A program made the position numbers and the translations under genes. A stretch of 64,000 nt of DNA from Hermodice carunculata. Its lineage: Eukaryota > Annelida > Polychaeta > Eunicida > Amphinomidae. Location of the stretch: contig OZ026620.1 in NCBI GenBank assembly GCA_964020975.1, forward strand, positions 79,616,579 through 79,680,578. The letters are read 5' to 3'. Below are positions 1 through 12,706 of the stretch, one piece after another. The notes under the pieces are model-generated. The model made no database searches and had not been told where the DNA came from. It saw only the letters and a program-made list of their open reading frames with translations. Each line of letters starts with the position of its first letter. Within the stretch, counting starts at the first letter, position 1.

Positions 1-396
1 AACGCTGCATTATTAACTTAGATGCCTATATCTATATCTGAAGTATTGTGATATCTAACCTATAACTAATGTAAGCAACACTAGCGCTATATAAATGCGG
101 CCCTTTCACTCAGATATGTAACATGCAGGATTGTGCCTGGCCCCCCGGCCGAGAACGCCAGTCGGCCGGAGGCAAAGAGCAATTAATTATGCTCCCTGGA
201 TCCAGGAACACCAAAATATTTTATTACAAGCTTGCTTAAGATCATCGTATAAATTGTCCCAAATCTTGATGCAGGTTCAAGTTCAACCATAGGAGCACAA
301 TATCTTTTGTCAGTGAGTGTGCTACCTTCTGATGGAAAATGGCGGTTAATTTTTGCAACCGGGAATAGGAGACATTCATATTTAACTGTGATCCTG
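1..396. other. Unassigned sequence at left edge
   Basis: I recognise no gene here. A GC-rich patch contains a short hairpin: CCGGCCGA at 145-152 pairs with TCGGCCGG at 162-169 across a 9-nt loop. The 72-codon minus-strand reading frame over 183-401 has no recognisable domain and I do not call it a gene. Confidence 0.4.
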
Positions 397-735
397 CTCA
401 CTTCCTGTGTTGCCGGGGCAACAGACTGATGCTTCCACCATGATCAGGGCAGATTTGTATTATATACTGCATAGACATCCATAAATAACACCTTTTCAAC
501 CAAAAACAGAGCCCATTTCTAATTATTTTAGGCATCCTTTATGTTTCAAATATATGTTAATACATTTTCTTAAGATTACTGTGTGTTTGTGTTGTTCATA
601 TTTGTTGAGAAAGTACTTTTGACCATGCTAAATGCACGGATCTGCCCTGATGCAGGTGGCTCCCTCTTTTTTTTGCTCAATAGGTGTTAAGAGTAGGACC
701 GCATTTAGATATGAATACATCCTATTATGAAGAAA
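397..735 (+). repeat. Dispersed repeat, copy 1, with internal inverted repeats
   Basis: This roughly 340-bp stretch is repeated at 41,309-41,640 at about 90 percent identity by eye, with sharp ends on both sides. Inside it ATCAGGGCAGAT (near 441-452) is matched by its reverse complement ATCTGCCCTGAT (near 642-653), and both are flanked by CCACC/GGTGG, giving arms of roughly 20 bp. That arrangement suggests a non-autonomous DNA element. No coding capacity is seen and the family was not identified. Confidence 0.65.
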
Positions 736-789
736 AGTTAACGGATGCAACAACTATTCAGATGCTTAGATTTCTATTTAAAGTGTATG

Positions 790-793
<4 letters not shown>

Positions 794-862
<69 letters not shown>
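794..862. repeat. (TA)n microsatellite
   Basis: About 35 uninterrupted TA dinucleotides. The long Ile/Tyr reading frames that cross it are artefacts of the repeat. Confidence 0.97.
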
Positions 863-863
<1 letters not shown>

Positions 864-865
<2 letters not shown>

Positions 866-1734
866 CAATGCACATGGTCGCTTATATTTTCTGCATTGCA
901 ATACAGCAAAAAATCTTAAATCTTACTTATCGCCACAGTGATATTCTTGGTTTTCTCTGTGTGAAAACAATTGATGACAGAAAACCACTTGAGTACGTCA
1001 TAAAAAGCATGAATGACCAGATATTTGCTGTTGATATATTGAACACAAAACAACACAAATCCTGGGTCTTTTCTCCAACTGACGAGGATTTTTTGGTGAC
1101 GCATTGGCTTCTAACAAAGACTATTATAGCTTGAGTGTTCAAACATTGACCCTTGAGTGCCATCAGACTGTAGACAGTACTCATCACAACGCTGCATCGT
1201 CTAATTTTTTGATGATGTGTAGTTATTTGATAGATATCATACTTGTACCTGAAGAACCTCTACCCGAATCAAAATGTGAAATCGTTCTTTTCTAGCTTTC
1301 ATTGAGTGAATTATGACTCTTGTATCCTAGGAATGATACGGTGCAAAATGTACAATTACCTGGGTGCCGGATCACCGGGTTTTACATCATGGGGCGTTTA
1401 AACCGTCGTCCGTTGTACACCGGTCAATCACTGAATGGGTTATTTGGTGGCAAAAATTGATACACGACAGATAACTGGATAAACTGTTTTGCTCCCTTAC
1501 CCGAATTATACGTTGCAAGCAGAAGTTGTCCAATTGAAAAAAGTCATTCTGAAAATTTCCTTTGCGCTTTTATTTTTCGTCGTCTTGGAAGTGTAGATGT
1601 AACATACAAGTTCAGCTAATCTAAAATTAAGTAAGCAATCAAAATCTTGATCTTACGAGGATAGCCAAGTTAGCAAAAAGCTGATCTTCCCCAGGGTTGT
1701 CAACGTCTATCATGATATATTCTTTATTTTGTAG
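864..1734. other. Unassigned, presumably intronic or upstream DNA
   Basis: No convincing exon was seen. If the gene at 1735-8782 has more 5' exons, this may be its intron. The stretch ends in the pyrimidine-rich acceptor of the exon at 1735. Confidence 0.35.
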
Positions 1735-1830
1735 CGTCTACTGGAGGCAAAGTGCAAGTTTCTTATTGAAAGACAAAGCGATGAAGGCGAATATCTGGGT
1801 AAACTGGAAGAGACGAAAGAAACCCTAGCT
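1735..1830 (+). CDS. Coiled-coil exon
   Basis: A 96-nt exon in phase 0 after the acceptor TTTATTTTGTAG and before donor GTATGT. It encodes 32 residues such as RLLEAKCKFLIERQ and YLGKLEETKETLA, with heptad-spaced Leu/Ile and many charged residues. It joins in frame to the exon at 4824. Confidence 0.7.
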
Positions 1831-4800
1831 GTATGTTTACTGTCAATACGTGATCTAATATGCACGGCATGTGAATTTAAAAAGTGAGGAGCATGTCGAC
1901 AACACTGTACTTGACGGTTCAAGTCAGTGCTGCAGACTTGATGGCGGTGTCACTACCAGATGAATCTCGAATTTGTTAGTCAATGTATTTCATCTTCTGA
2001 GATACACATTGAAGATATCAGAATTTGATTAATTATTAAATCTCCCCCGCTTCTTGGCTCTGTAGTTTTTCATACAATTGGTTGCCGGTCCTTTTTATGT
2101 TTTTTCGATCTCGATGAGACTTTTGGAGCACAAACGCAATCTCGACATTTTTTCCTCCCATTTTTATGACCTGCCATCACCTCCATTTTGAAGATGGTTA
2201 ACTGGATTTTTAGAAATTCTTTAATGGTTTCCCTTCCTTTCAATATTTCTTCTCCTTTCTTCTTCTGGCCTTCCTTTTACCCCCCTCCCCCATTTTTTGG
2301 ACAGCTGTATTTTGCAAGGGTGTGCACTTGTGTATTGTATATGAATGGTGTCGGGAAACTTTAAATGATGTTTTCCTTCTTTGGTTACCTGGACCTGCTT
2401 AACGCAAAGCACTTAAGCAGGTCCAGGTGACCAAACGGACGGAAATTGCCAAAATGCCCGTTTCTAGCAAATAACTAAAGCGATTATAAACTAATGAAGA
2501 CTTACAAATAGAACATCTGTTCAATGCTTTATTTCGGGTGCACCTTTGGCCGATTGTTAGTTCATCAATGTTAGTTAAAAGTCAAGGTCATATTGTCACT
2601 TTCACAAATAGACATTGAATTTTTTTTTGTGCATAATCTCAAACACCGTCAGAGATACCGGGTGTACTTTTGCATTACTGAGGGCCTGGAACATCGAATT
2701 GTGCTCCTAGTATGGAATAAGTAACCCTGATTTACTTCTACTTATGAGTTACTTATCAAAAATATATTTTGCCCATACATCGAAACATCATCCTCAAAAT
2801 TGTATGACGTGGAGGTCAGCGGTAGCCTATCTCAAAGTACTTTTTTTTTTTTAATTTAGGCAACACCTGAAAAACATCAAAGTCATAGTCATATGGCTGA
2901 TGGAAAAAAGGTTCATTTGTCGTTTACATCCTTTTCCATGTGCGCTTGGTGAGCACAGAATCTAAGAGACAGCTCAGTGAATTTTCCCAGATGTCTGTAC
3001 ATCGGAATAGTCTGCCTACATTGATGCTCCAGGTGGAGACGTGATTAGCGTCTGATGGAGATGTGAATAGCTGACACACATCTGCCCAGTCCTGGTCTGA
3101 TTCATCAGAAGAAGGGGGAGAACATATTTCAGTTCGCGACAGCAAAAATAAAGATATTTAACTTTTGGAACAAAATAAAAGTAAAGGGCAATTTATAATT
3201 TTTCCTTTTTTGGCAGGAGAAGACTGACAAAGTCCTTTATCAATTCCGTTTGTGTCCGTCGTCTGTCTGTCATTAGACCTGTACATTTTCCATTTTTTTC
3301 CTCAAATATCATTAGATGGAATGTTTTGATTTTGCACATGGATGTTTCCCAGGTAATATTTTAGCAAGGTTGCAAAGAAGAAGATGATGCACTAGTTTTC
3401 TACTTTTGCATGAATTTTTAGATTTATTTTTGGAAAAAAAATCTTCACTAGAACTACTTGGGCAATTGCTTTAGTATGGCACACACGATCATCTTGGGTG
3501 ATATAGGTCACAATTAGGCCACCAGATGGCGCTGTGATTTTAAAAAGATTTTACGAGTTTGTGTGTGTTATGGTTATTGTGCACTTCTCCAGAACGGCTG
3601 AACAGACCTGTAATAAATTTTGTCATAATATAAACCGACTTAAGAAGATGAAAGTTTGCTAAAATGAAGAGAATATGATAGATTTTGACCAACTTAACGG
3701 ATATTACATTTTGGGACCGTATACCGGTAGGTGTTCTACTGTAAATGCATGTGGCAATATAGTGCATTTATTGCAACATTGTCAAATAGCATGTATGGAA
3801 TGCTTTGATTTTATACACAGATGTTTCCTAGGTAGGCCTCTGCCAGCGTTGCGCAGCAGATGCTGATGCCATAATTTTCTATTTTTCATGAAATTTTGAA
3901 GTTATTTTCCGGGGAAAAATCAAAATTTCTGGTTCTCGGGAATTATTTGACCTATTGCTTGCATGTTACACACAGGATCATTTGGGATCACGTCGTTCAT
4001 ATTTTGACCATCAGGTGACACTGCAATTTTTCCCTATTTTTTCAATAAAGTTTTGTGTGTTAAGGTTCTCTCCGACTTCTCCAGAACGACGGAAGAGAAT
4101 TGCATGAAATTTTATTAGAATATAATCTGACTAAACATGATACAAGTTTGCAAAAACAATGGGATTATGTTACGTGTTTAGAAAATTATCGGAAATGAAA
4201 CTTTTGGACCATGTGTAAGTTAGTGCCACAGGTGTATATGTATACAGCAGCAACACTAAAACATGTGTTGTTAATTTTCACCTTGAATGACCTTAAAAAG
4301 GTCAAACTGGTTTAAATCTCGGTAATGGTGGAAGCTGGCTTCTAATGAACATAAATAGGAAAGTGCCTATGGAGTTTCTGTTGGCACAGATACTTTTGAC
4401 TTTGAATGACTTTGAAATATCAAACTAATAAATTGGCTGATATTTTGATATTTTGTTATTGGGGACTAATTGTTAAGTACAAATTCTAGTCAGCAGAGCA
4501 CTGGGTGATTGTGGTCTTCTTTTTTGTATCATTTTCACACTATTTGGGGCTGATTCTCAGACTAATTCCTAGAGATATTCAAATCCTGGTGGATAATCTA
4601 TTCTACATTCTGTAACGTTTACACAAGTTAAGACAACAAGGTTACTGCTGGGATTTTAGATTATCAAGGTCCTGTGGTCATGCAGATGTTGCAGAGATAT
4701 ATAATGTTGCATAGAATTCATTTTCAGTACGTGTACTTTACCTTAAAATCCTAAGGTCTGTAGCATTAAAGAACTCGTAATTGCTTAATTAAAAAAGTGA

Positions 4801-7800
4801 ACAAATAATTTTGCTTGTTTCAGAAAATGCTCGAAGAAAAACTAGCAGATGTGGAAAAAAACAAAAATGATGTCCTCACGAAGGTCAAGCAGACGTCCGG
4901 CAAGCTGAAGTTCACGCTAAAGGGCAGCGCTGCGCGCGAGAATGAGTACTTGGACATGGCTCTGGAGAAGACCAGAGAAAGGATTAAACAGTTAGATGCC
5001 ATCATTCAGGACACCAAGACCGTTCTGGAAAGACCCAGGAATGAGGTGGAGCTCGATGAGGTCAAGGTAGGTGATAGTGAAACTCACGACCTGTGGCTTT
5101 CACTTTCTGCTTGTAATGTACCTGAAAGGCTTAATAGTACTGGAACAGTGTTACCGGATTGTACATTATCAAAAAACGCGGCTTCTGTTTTTGAAAAATA
5201 TTTATCCCCAAAATTGTGTCAATAAGAAAATATGTCATTCAAGAATAGCTGCTGTCTTTGATGCAACTAACCCTTGTTTTAATCTCAGTAGTTTCTTCCT
5301 GGTAATCCAAAGGAAAAAAGCGAATGGATAATTTGAACAAATTGTATGTTTGACTGTAATATTCAACTTTCAGACCAGCTTTATTCCCATGGTATTTATA
5401 GACTTAGAGAAAGACAAATTTGATTATCAACAGAGCAAATTATTCTGATAACAGGATAACATACTTGTGTGCTATAAGTATAGGTGGTTCAGAAAATAGG
5501 TGAAGAATTCCTGTAGTATTTTCTGTGGTAATTTTGAGCAACTCTAAGCACATGAAGTGATTTTAATTTAATTGTTTGTTGACAGGTTATGAAGGACGCT
5601 GCAAGGTAAGTCTTAAGTTTTCTAATTTTAGCCGGTTGGTGAATCTTGGCATGTCTTCCATGCACTGTCCGCCCCTTGTAGCGTGGCCTGTATATTCTGG
5701 CTTGAGCTTAAGTTGTTTCATGTTCTGTAGGCCTCCTGTAACATACACTGGATTGTCTGCGCTGTTGAAGCATCCTTATAGACCTTTTATGACCTGGTTG
5801 ATCCTTTAACATTGACTCGATATTTTAGCTTAAACCTGTTGGCACATGCACATAGGTCATTCATGTCCTGATAGTCCCTTTTAAACATAGACTGGATTTT
5901 CAATCATAAATTGTAACACTTGTTATAACTCTTTTAAAAAATATGTGTACAGATAACTAAAATTCAAAATTACACATCTTTCTTATATTACATCAAAAGT
6001 GGACATTTTCATCAAAATGTACGTGTGCTTTTTATGTCTTGCTTGAGTGATTTACGGGTGGAAAATATTTACAGTCTCTTGATTCTAAATGTAGAGAGAA
6101 GCTGGTTTGAAATAATAATAAAAAAACAACCCTGTATATCTATTTTATGTCAGCTCAGTACAGGACTGTCATATCTTTTCTTCGTTTTCAGATCAGCTGA
6201 CTTGTCAGTCTGCTGAGCTTATGCCACCACTCTTCGATCAGAATTAACATTTTCGACTTCTTCTCTGAAACCGTCAGCCAGATTCACTGCAAACTTGGTG
6301 GCAATATATACCTTGGTTGGGTCTCTATCAATTTTGTTCAAATGGTCACGCTCCAGTGATTTTGGGGACTTTTTATGGGTTTTTTTTGGGGGGGGGGCAA
6401 ATCTTTAAAAATCTCCGATACCGCTGACCCAATTGCTTTCATATCACACAGGAACACTCCTAGTTTTTAGTTTGTTCAGCAGGTGGAGCGGCAAGATATT
6501 TTTGCTATTTTTTATGATTTTTGTGTGTGTTTTCGCCATTTTCGACTTCTCCAGAACCGTCACCCAGATTAAGCTTAACTTGGTGGATATATTCCTTATG
6601 AAAGGGTCAAACAAAGTTGTTCACTAGGTGGCACTGCTGCGGATTCGTCATTTTTAACGATTTTTTTTGCAATTGGGGCAATTATCGGTAAATGCACATT
6701 TCCTATTGATTACTATAGATGTAAATCAATGGGCATTGTAATGCTAATTCACATTTTTGACTTCATCTTCAAAACAGTCCGCCAGATTCACTTAAAACTT
6801 GAATGCAGTGTACCTTCGGTGTGTCTCTACCGTGTCTGTTTACTTCGTCATAATTCACTGAATTTTGACTTAACAAAGCCATTAAAGTCGCATTTGCTTT
6901 CTGCACAACATGTCAAGGACTTAAGTCATTCATATCACACAAGATTATAGTCCTCCATAAGGGCAAGGTTATGTTTGGGGATGGATGCCCTTGAGCTATT
7001 TTCCAAGGTCACAGCACCATTGTAGTGGAATTTGCTTTGTGCATGATATGTCAAGAAGTTTTTGAGCTATAACTTTGATATTATACAGGATTTAAAGTCC
7101 TTTATAAGGGCAATGTTACATTTGAACATGCTTGACCTTGACCTAATCCCCAAGGTCACAGAGCTTTTAGTTTCTGAACAAGCTTAGATGAGCTGGCCAC
7201 GGGCTGTTCACACAGCCCCCTAGTTGCTTAATTACTCTCTGAGCTCCACATGCGTGCGTGTAGAAAGTAAAGAACCGTCAGAAAAGGTGTGTAATATTTC
7301 AAGAGTTTGTGAAAACGCGTTTGTAATGATTGCTTGTCTTTGATCTCTGACAGGAAAATTGATGACGATGCTCCGTTGTCCGACACGGAAAGACCACGCA
7401 CAGAAACGTTTCTCAAAATAGGGAACTTTGACACCAGTATCATGTGCTGTTTGTCGGACCCCAAACGGGCGCTGTCCTATCAAACAGGTGAGTGAGCCTG
7501 AGGCTGTGGAGTTTCCCCACGCAAACGCCAGACAATGTCGGTCATAGCAAACAGGCGTGCATCACTGACGTGTTACTCTGGATACACTGCATGCTAAATA
7601 TGGTATGCCGGCGACAATCTGAATAATACCTGTGTCCTAAAGTTTATAAATCCCAGAGGTGACATATTATGCTAGAAAGGTGAGTGGTATCCATCTGTGT
7701 CTTCATATAGCACAGATACCCGAGCTGTGGTACTGGGAGAGCAATTCTGAGGAGGTGTTTTTGCAAAGAGTGCAGCCACACTCGGCAGTTACTGGCAGAC

Positions 7801-8264
7801 GATACTGAGGCGTGTCTCTGAGAAGAGCTCAGGCACACTTTGTACTTCTGGGCAGACAACACGAAGATGTGTCTTTGCACAAAGCAGACAAGCACTGCAG
7901 TATGGGGCAGGCGGCTGCGATATTAAAGCCTGTCTCCTGCCAGAGCGCAGACAAATTCCTTACCTTCCTGGCACGACAAAAGGTTACTCAGTAATCGTTC
8001 AATTCATATTTGAGACCATGTTTTGTTTCACACTATTTGCAAAAGGTTTTTATATGATTCTTGGTTTACCAAGAAATCACATGACGACAAGACACAAACG
8101 TTGTACATGTGTTTTTTTTCAACGCGGGAAATGGCTGCTTTGTATATTTGCATTCTTTTATGAACGACTTTTCATTTAGACGGCCTTTTCATGGATAAAC
8201 ATTCTTTACCACGGGATATCTTGCTTATGGTGCTCCCGTTGTAAAGGGGCTGGCTTCCATTATC

Positions 8265-8335
<71 letters not shown>

Positions 8336-8782
8336 GTCACTCCTTCAAGCGCCACTTTTCCATATCAAGTGTGCGAAAACATATTTGAAAAACTGTTTTT
8401 CCTCAAATACCGCCAATGTTAACACACATAAACACCTGTTGTTGCAGAGTCGCCGCGGATGCCCGAGATCTTGGTTGACAAGTGTGTGGTGTCAAGTGAG
8501 ACTGTCTATCTGGTGATCAAATACAATGAGCAGGTGCGCGTTCAGAGACTCACAATCTACCTAAAGGAAGCCATGTACAAGGGTTTCTCCGAGAAACAGT
8601 ATGACACCGTAGATTTGCAACAGATGTCCCAAGGCCTAGGCACCATAGTACTGGAGAGTCTACAGAGAGGTACCATGTACCGTGTGTACGCTGTGGCTAG
8701 CAATGACTTCGGCGACAGTCCGCCTTCCAAGGAGGTGTGGTTCCGAACAGTGCAGGAGGATATTGAGATTCGGACCATGTGA
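1735..8782 (+). CDS. Coiled-coil and fibronectin type III domain gene, 3' five exons (TRIM/FSD-like architecture)
   Basis: Five exons splice in frame with GT-AG borders: 1735-1830 (32 codons), 4824-5066 (81 codons), 5586-5605 (20 nt), 7354-7487 (134 nt) and 8448-8782 with a TGA stop. Phases are 0, 0, 2, 1, and every junction keeps the frame open, which is strong evidence for a real gene. The first two exons encode a charged heptad-like coiled coil rich in Glu, Lys and Leu. The third and fourth encode a polar linker. The last encodes one fibronectin type III domain, with the typical YRVYAVASNDFGDSPPS end of the fold. Coiled coil followed by FN3 occurs in TRIM-class E3 ligases and FSD1-type microtubule-associated proteins. 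The RING/B-box that would settle this is not visible and would lie upstream of 1735. The exact family is an inference. Confidence 0.75.
3230..4270 (-). repeat. Intronic repeat with two tandem ~480-bp units
   Basis: Two diverged direct units, about 3317-3793 and 3794-4270, share segments such as GGAATG(T/C)TTTGATTTT, the GATGTTTCC motif and 'CTTCTCCAGAACG'. The stretch at 3245-3285 is rich in GTCGTCTGTC-type repeats. The layout, including CTTCTCCAGAACG blocks and a GACGG-like run at one end, resembles the inverted-repeat elements elsewhere in the window, in minus orientation. Its ends were not found. The first unit carries a good CTCF-like site at 3516-3536. Confidence 0.6.
3516..3536 (+). promoter_or_regulatory. 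CTCF-like motif inside an intronic repeat
   Basis: The sequence GGCCACCAGATGGCGCTGT agrees closely with the conserved CTCF core (CCACNAG.(G/T)GGCGC). The equivalent place in the second tandem unit (about 4008-4026) has a degenerate version. Binding is unproven; this is a motif match made by eye. Confidence 0.4.
4824..5066 (+). CDS. Long coiled-coil exon
   Basis: A 243-nt, phase-0 exon between acceptor TTGCTTGTTTCAG and donor GTAGGT. It encodes 81 residues, starting KMLEEKLADVEKNKNDVL and ending PRNEVELDEVK. The composition is dominated by Lys, Glu, Asp and Leu. The local GC content is clearly above that of the flanking intron, as expected for a real exon. Confidence 0.8.
5586..5605 (+). CDS. 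20-nt microexon
   Basis: The exon GTTATGAAGGACGCTGCAAG sits between the acceptor TTGTTGACAG and the donor GTAAGT. It encodes VMKDAA plus two bases of an Arg codon that is completed by the G starting the exon at 7354. Without it the 4824 and 7354 exons would not join in frame, which supports it as a real exon. Confidence 0.65.
6193..7220 (-). mobile_element. Family-1 inverted-repeat element (AACAAG-type), minus orientation, inside an intron
   Basis: Read on the minus strand, it begins GGGGGCTGTGTGAACAGCCC and ends CTGACAAGTCAGCTGA, the same termini as the elements at 51,291 and 56,760. Internal blocks near 6260, 6545 and 6757 repeat a 'GACTTC..CT..A(A)ACCGTC' theme. There is no coding capacity. 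It lies between the exons at 5586 and 7354 and does not disturb them. It is more diverged from the two copies in unit B than they are from each other, so probably older. Confidence 0.7.
7354..7487 (+). CDS. Linker exon before the FN3 domain
   Basis: A 134-nt exon between acceptor TTTGATCTCTGACAG and donor GTGAGT. The first base completes the Arg codon begun in the microexon and the last base begins the Glu codon completed at 8448. It encodes KIDDDAPLSDTERP, then FLKIGNFDTSIMCCLS and DPKRALSYQT. I see no named domain. Confidence 0.75.
7488..8447 (+). other. Intron with (AAT)n array at 8265-8335
   Basis: The last intron of the FN3 gene. It holds about 23 AAT units at 8265-8335. Reading frames around 7644-7994 show repeated 'GCAGACAA..' segments at about 60-bp spacing (7795, 7852, 7910, 7950), a weak degenerate minisatellite, and no domain. 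Confidence 0.6.
8448..8782 (+). CDS. Terminal exon: fibronectin type III domain and stop
   Basis: Acceptor CCTGTTGTTGCAG, then 111 complete codons ending TGA at 8780-8782. The domain runs from about SPRMPEILVDKCVVSSETVYL to the conserved C-terminal strand pair RGTMYRVYAVASNDFG and PPSKEVWFRT, as in FN3 folds. Only about ten residues follow the domain, so FN3 is C-terminal here. No canonical AATAAA was found close downstream. Confidence 0.8.
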
Positions 8783-11700
8783 ATAGTACTGGAACTCTTT
8801 GTCTGCTGGGCATACTGGGGTCCGTATATTACAACTCCACATGGAGATTGGTCTGTGTTGGCGCCCAGCCCTAGCACTGGTCACTGTATGTTGGGCCGCA
8901 GTCCAGCAACAGAATGCAATTCGTAATAATTGAAAGTTTATAAGGAGGACTACCCGTTTACAGCGGGGGCTATGATAGGGCGGAGTTAATTCCACTCTGT
9001 GTCCAAGATATGTATGATATTGCCAAATTGCCATAATATTTAAATGAAACAAATGAATCATGCAGTAAGACCTTCCCTACGCTCAGCTTGGGGCCGTACA
9101 CCCCTCCTTGAACCTGGCACCTACTCCTATGCAAGATTAGACACGTCATGGAAATCTTCATGTTTCACATCCCGCTCGCTAAAAGTATAAATGAACCACT
9201 CATGGGGACAAAATTCATAAAAGCGTAGGCTAGCGACATGCATCGTCCACGTTGCATGCATAAAGTCACCAAGATACGGTCGTCAATAGTGAAAGCAACT
9301 GGCCAGTGTCCTGCGTATTGGCCGAGCATGTATCTGCAGGCAGGGTGAACGCTCTCATGAATTTGCGGCATACATCCAACAAAATACAAACAACAATGCG
9401 AGGGAATCGAAACACTTGCTGTGTGGCACTGGCCCTAACCACTGCCTTGTTTACATCCGACAGTACTTCATTATTCGACACTTTGTTTTGTTTTTGTTTG
9501 TTTGTTTTTTCTCAAAAGATGGCCCAGGTGTGGCTACATTATATATAAAAACCACTAAAATGTAGTCTGTACTACAGTGTATACCATTTTGACACCTAGG
9601 AGACTATGTGTACAGTGAAGCTACACAGTATGCAAAACTCTGTCCATTGTGTGGTCTTAACCATGTACCATCTTTATACCGAGGATACAATATATGTACA
9701 GAGAAACTACAATGTATATATACCAAACTCTGTCCATCGTGTGGTCGCCATCATGAATCATCTTGATACCGATGTGGTTACCGGTTCACAGAAGGTGCAG
9801 CACTTAACTAACATCCTCAAATCGGCAGAAGTGATTTTATTTGAAAATATATAAAAACGCCTCTCGAAGTCAAGAAGAGAGAATACATGTATATGCAAAT
9901 TTTAATACATGTACATGTGAAAAGAGCGTGTTATTCCATGTACATCTTGGTGACATCATTCATTTTTTGTAAGAACTATGTTTGTCTTATATACATATCA
10001 CTGCCAAAAAGCAGAAAACAGCTGAGATATTTCAAACTTCCGCTGAAAGCATCCTACATCATTTTGCTAAATATGAATTGTCGCGTGTTGTTCTGCCCAG
10101 TGCTAAATGGGACAGTGAAATTGTTACAAAAGAAGATATAGCTGCCGAAAAGTCTTGCCAGGTAGCCATCGACGAATAGAAAGAACCATCTTTCAGTGGC
10201 TGCTATGCAGAAAAGCGCAACAGAGATGGGATTACTCTCATTATGCAAGTGGTGTATCTCTTCTATCAAACTTACAGACTAAATCACGCATACCGCAAAT
10301 ATCCCACCTGCGTCATATATCATACATATCTCATCATGCACATCATATATCAGTCATATGTCATTGAGATCATGCATGCACGTATGTTTCATCAGACGTG
10401 CACAGTTTGATGTTCATGTTCCGATGAGGCACATCTCGTATATCAAGAATCATTTACGCATGTACCAGTGCCTGCACACATCAGAGACCATGGTCGTTCA
10501 TTTGTGGGCTTTAAGCCACAGGTCATGATTCACGCATTTCATCATTAGAATTATGTCTGCATTCCAACTCGTGACACAAGAGCTTTTTCTGTCAGATATC
10601 TACAAAGCTACTGTATATTTGACGATCCATAAATCGTATATAATGCATAATTACAGGAGGTACTATGCTCAAAGGTCAGCCAGCCTGCATCTTAATACTT
10701 GAAACAATCTGTACCTGACTTACCTGCGTGGCGGTTGCCTTTCAAGTTGGATTCTTCCCTTCAAAACAACAATGCCCTATTCAGGTGTTATTCTCCTAGA
10801 AGGATGAGACTTTCAGTTGAAAATGAGATTCGCAAGATACGCAACCCTTCAATGGTCAGGCTTGCAGCTGGACTGCGATGCTTGTTTTTATTTTATCATT
10901 TAAAGACAACAGGCCTTCGTAGTTGTTATGGAGCATTGCACAAACTTGTATATTCTGTCGTTAAACAAAGTGCCAGCATGGTATTGTATTAAGATTCATT
11001 TGAAATAACCATCCAATCCAGGTGTTACGATTTATGCAAAAATGCGAAATCTTAGGCTGTTGCTCAGTAATGTACAGAAACACTATTCCGTTGCGTCATT
11101 CCTGAAAATTAATGTGGTTGAAGGTATAAAAATGGTAAGGATATTAATTTAAATCCATGGAATACCTAAGGGTGAAAGCACGTGGCGTTGCTTGAGCCTG
11201 CAATTGCACGGGCAAGTATCTCAACTATGTGTCGGCACACCGCACATCATTGAATTTTTCATGACTCGGGTCTCGAAGTAAGTGGATCGGTCTGCTGCAC
11301 AAAAAACTTACAAAAGTTGGGAAACTTTTATCAGACTATGTATTTTACCTCAATTTGGAAGCGAAAGCTTTCGTTGGTAGTAATGAATAAAGGCTTTTTA
11401 TTGTGTCGAGACCAACGGTTACGACGGATTGGAACACGAAAACTGGTAATTTAATGATGATGCGCTCAGCCATTTCAAAGATATAACTTACATATTACAC
11501 CTGTGTCTTAAACTGGGTCGTTACCAAATTGAGCTACTGGTTCGACGTATTTGTCTATTTTGTTCCCACCAAATAGATGAAAATGCGACGAATCTTATGA
11601 TAACTTGAGACCTATTTAGTGACATGAGAGACACAGTCTTTGACCAAATTAAAATTCTGCAGAGAAAGTTAGACCATCCAGATGTAAACACGAAACTAAA

Positions 11701-11866
11701 AATCCTCATGTCCCCAGATGAAAACGCAGCCTATTTGCTTACGAATCTTGTTTACAATTGCAAGCAATGACGTAAAATGTATAGATTCCCATTTCCGTTT
11801 TTAGTCACTCTATTATATTTTATGGTCAGATTGCTTATATATGATTTTATTTCATTTATATACGTA

Positions 11867-11909
<43 letters not shown>

Positions 11910-12700
11910 GTAACCATGCGCCCGTTAGGGCACAAAAAGGTAAATAAAAGATTTTTTTAAAAATGAAAAGGTATAGCGTTTGGGGGTAATGTAGACGGCA
12001 AGTGTGTGGATTGTGTTTGGTGTGTGATACCTTTTGATTTTAACCACTCTTTTGGGATAGTACATGTAGTATGGTGCTCCCAGATCCTCACCCATCACAC
12101 TGTGAAGTCTGCTTCCTGGGATCTGCACGTCAGGGTATGTTGGTTTCAAAGGGCATGAACATGCTGCCAGTGAGCTCATTTTAAAGGCCTGTGAACCTCA
12201 ATGCCGGAAACAATGATGACCACAATCTGAACTTTATCTCATTTCCACAATCTTCTGCACTGCATTCCGTCAAGCATGCACTTGGGTTCCTTGACCACAT
12301 TGCGTAAAATTACAGTGGTGCATCCAATGGCTTCTAAACATCGTATTTTTCATATTCCATGTTAAACCAATGGGCGCGTTCTATTTTTAGCAGGCCTGGA
12401 GTATATAAAACTCTAAAGAGCCCACCACACTACGCCCGCGATGTATACACATGGTCCGCCCAAAAAGCTATATATAAAGCAGACACCCAGTGTAACATTC
12501 CATTTATCAATTAAAACTCGCATTTTTTATGTGTTTGCCTAAGAAAAGTTAACTTTTAGCCACTTGTACAAGTAAGCGTCACCTAAGTTACCTTTCAAAT
12601 AACCCGACTGTCGCGATGGGGGGGGGGGGGGGGGGTCATTTGAGCTTCAGAATGAGTACGCGATAAAATTTGTTGTGGCACCAACATATTATGCAGCTTT
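8783..12700. other. Long stretch without recognised genes
   Basis: It contains a diverged direct pair of about 87-bp units at 9606-9692 and 9693-9778 (both with AACTCTGTCCAT and GTGTGGTC), a (TA)n run near 11,865-11,905 and an 18-base G run at 12,618-12,635. Two open frames, 9982-10,179 (with SAESILHHFAKYELSRVVLP) and 10,699-10,992, look moderately protein-like, but I recognise no domain and see no convincing splice sites. A TATA-like pair near 12,400 and 12,470 may be chance. Confidence 0.4.
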
Positions 12701-12706
12701 CTGTTT

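Noticed and set aside
684-1134. Two long plus-strand open frames
   Set aside because: Both depend on translating the (TA)n microsatellite, and the rest shows no domain or splice context.
12390-12500. A pair of TATA-like promoters
   Set aside because: TATATAAA-like strings are common in DNA this AT-rich, and no gene follows.
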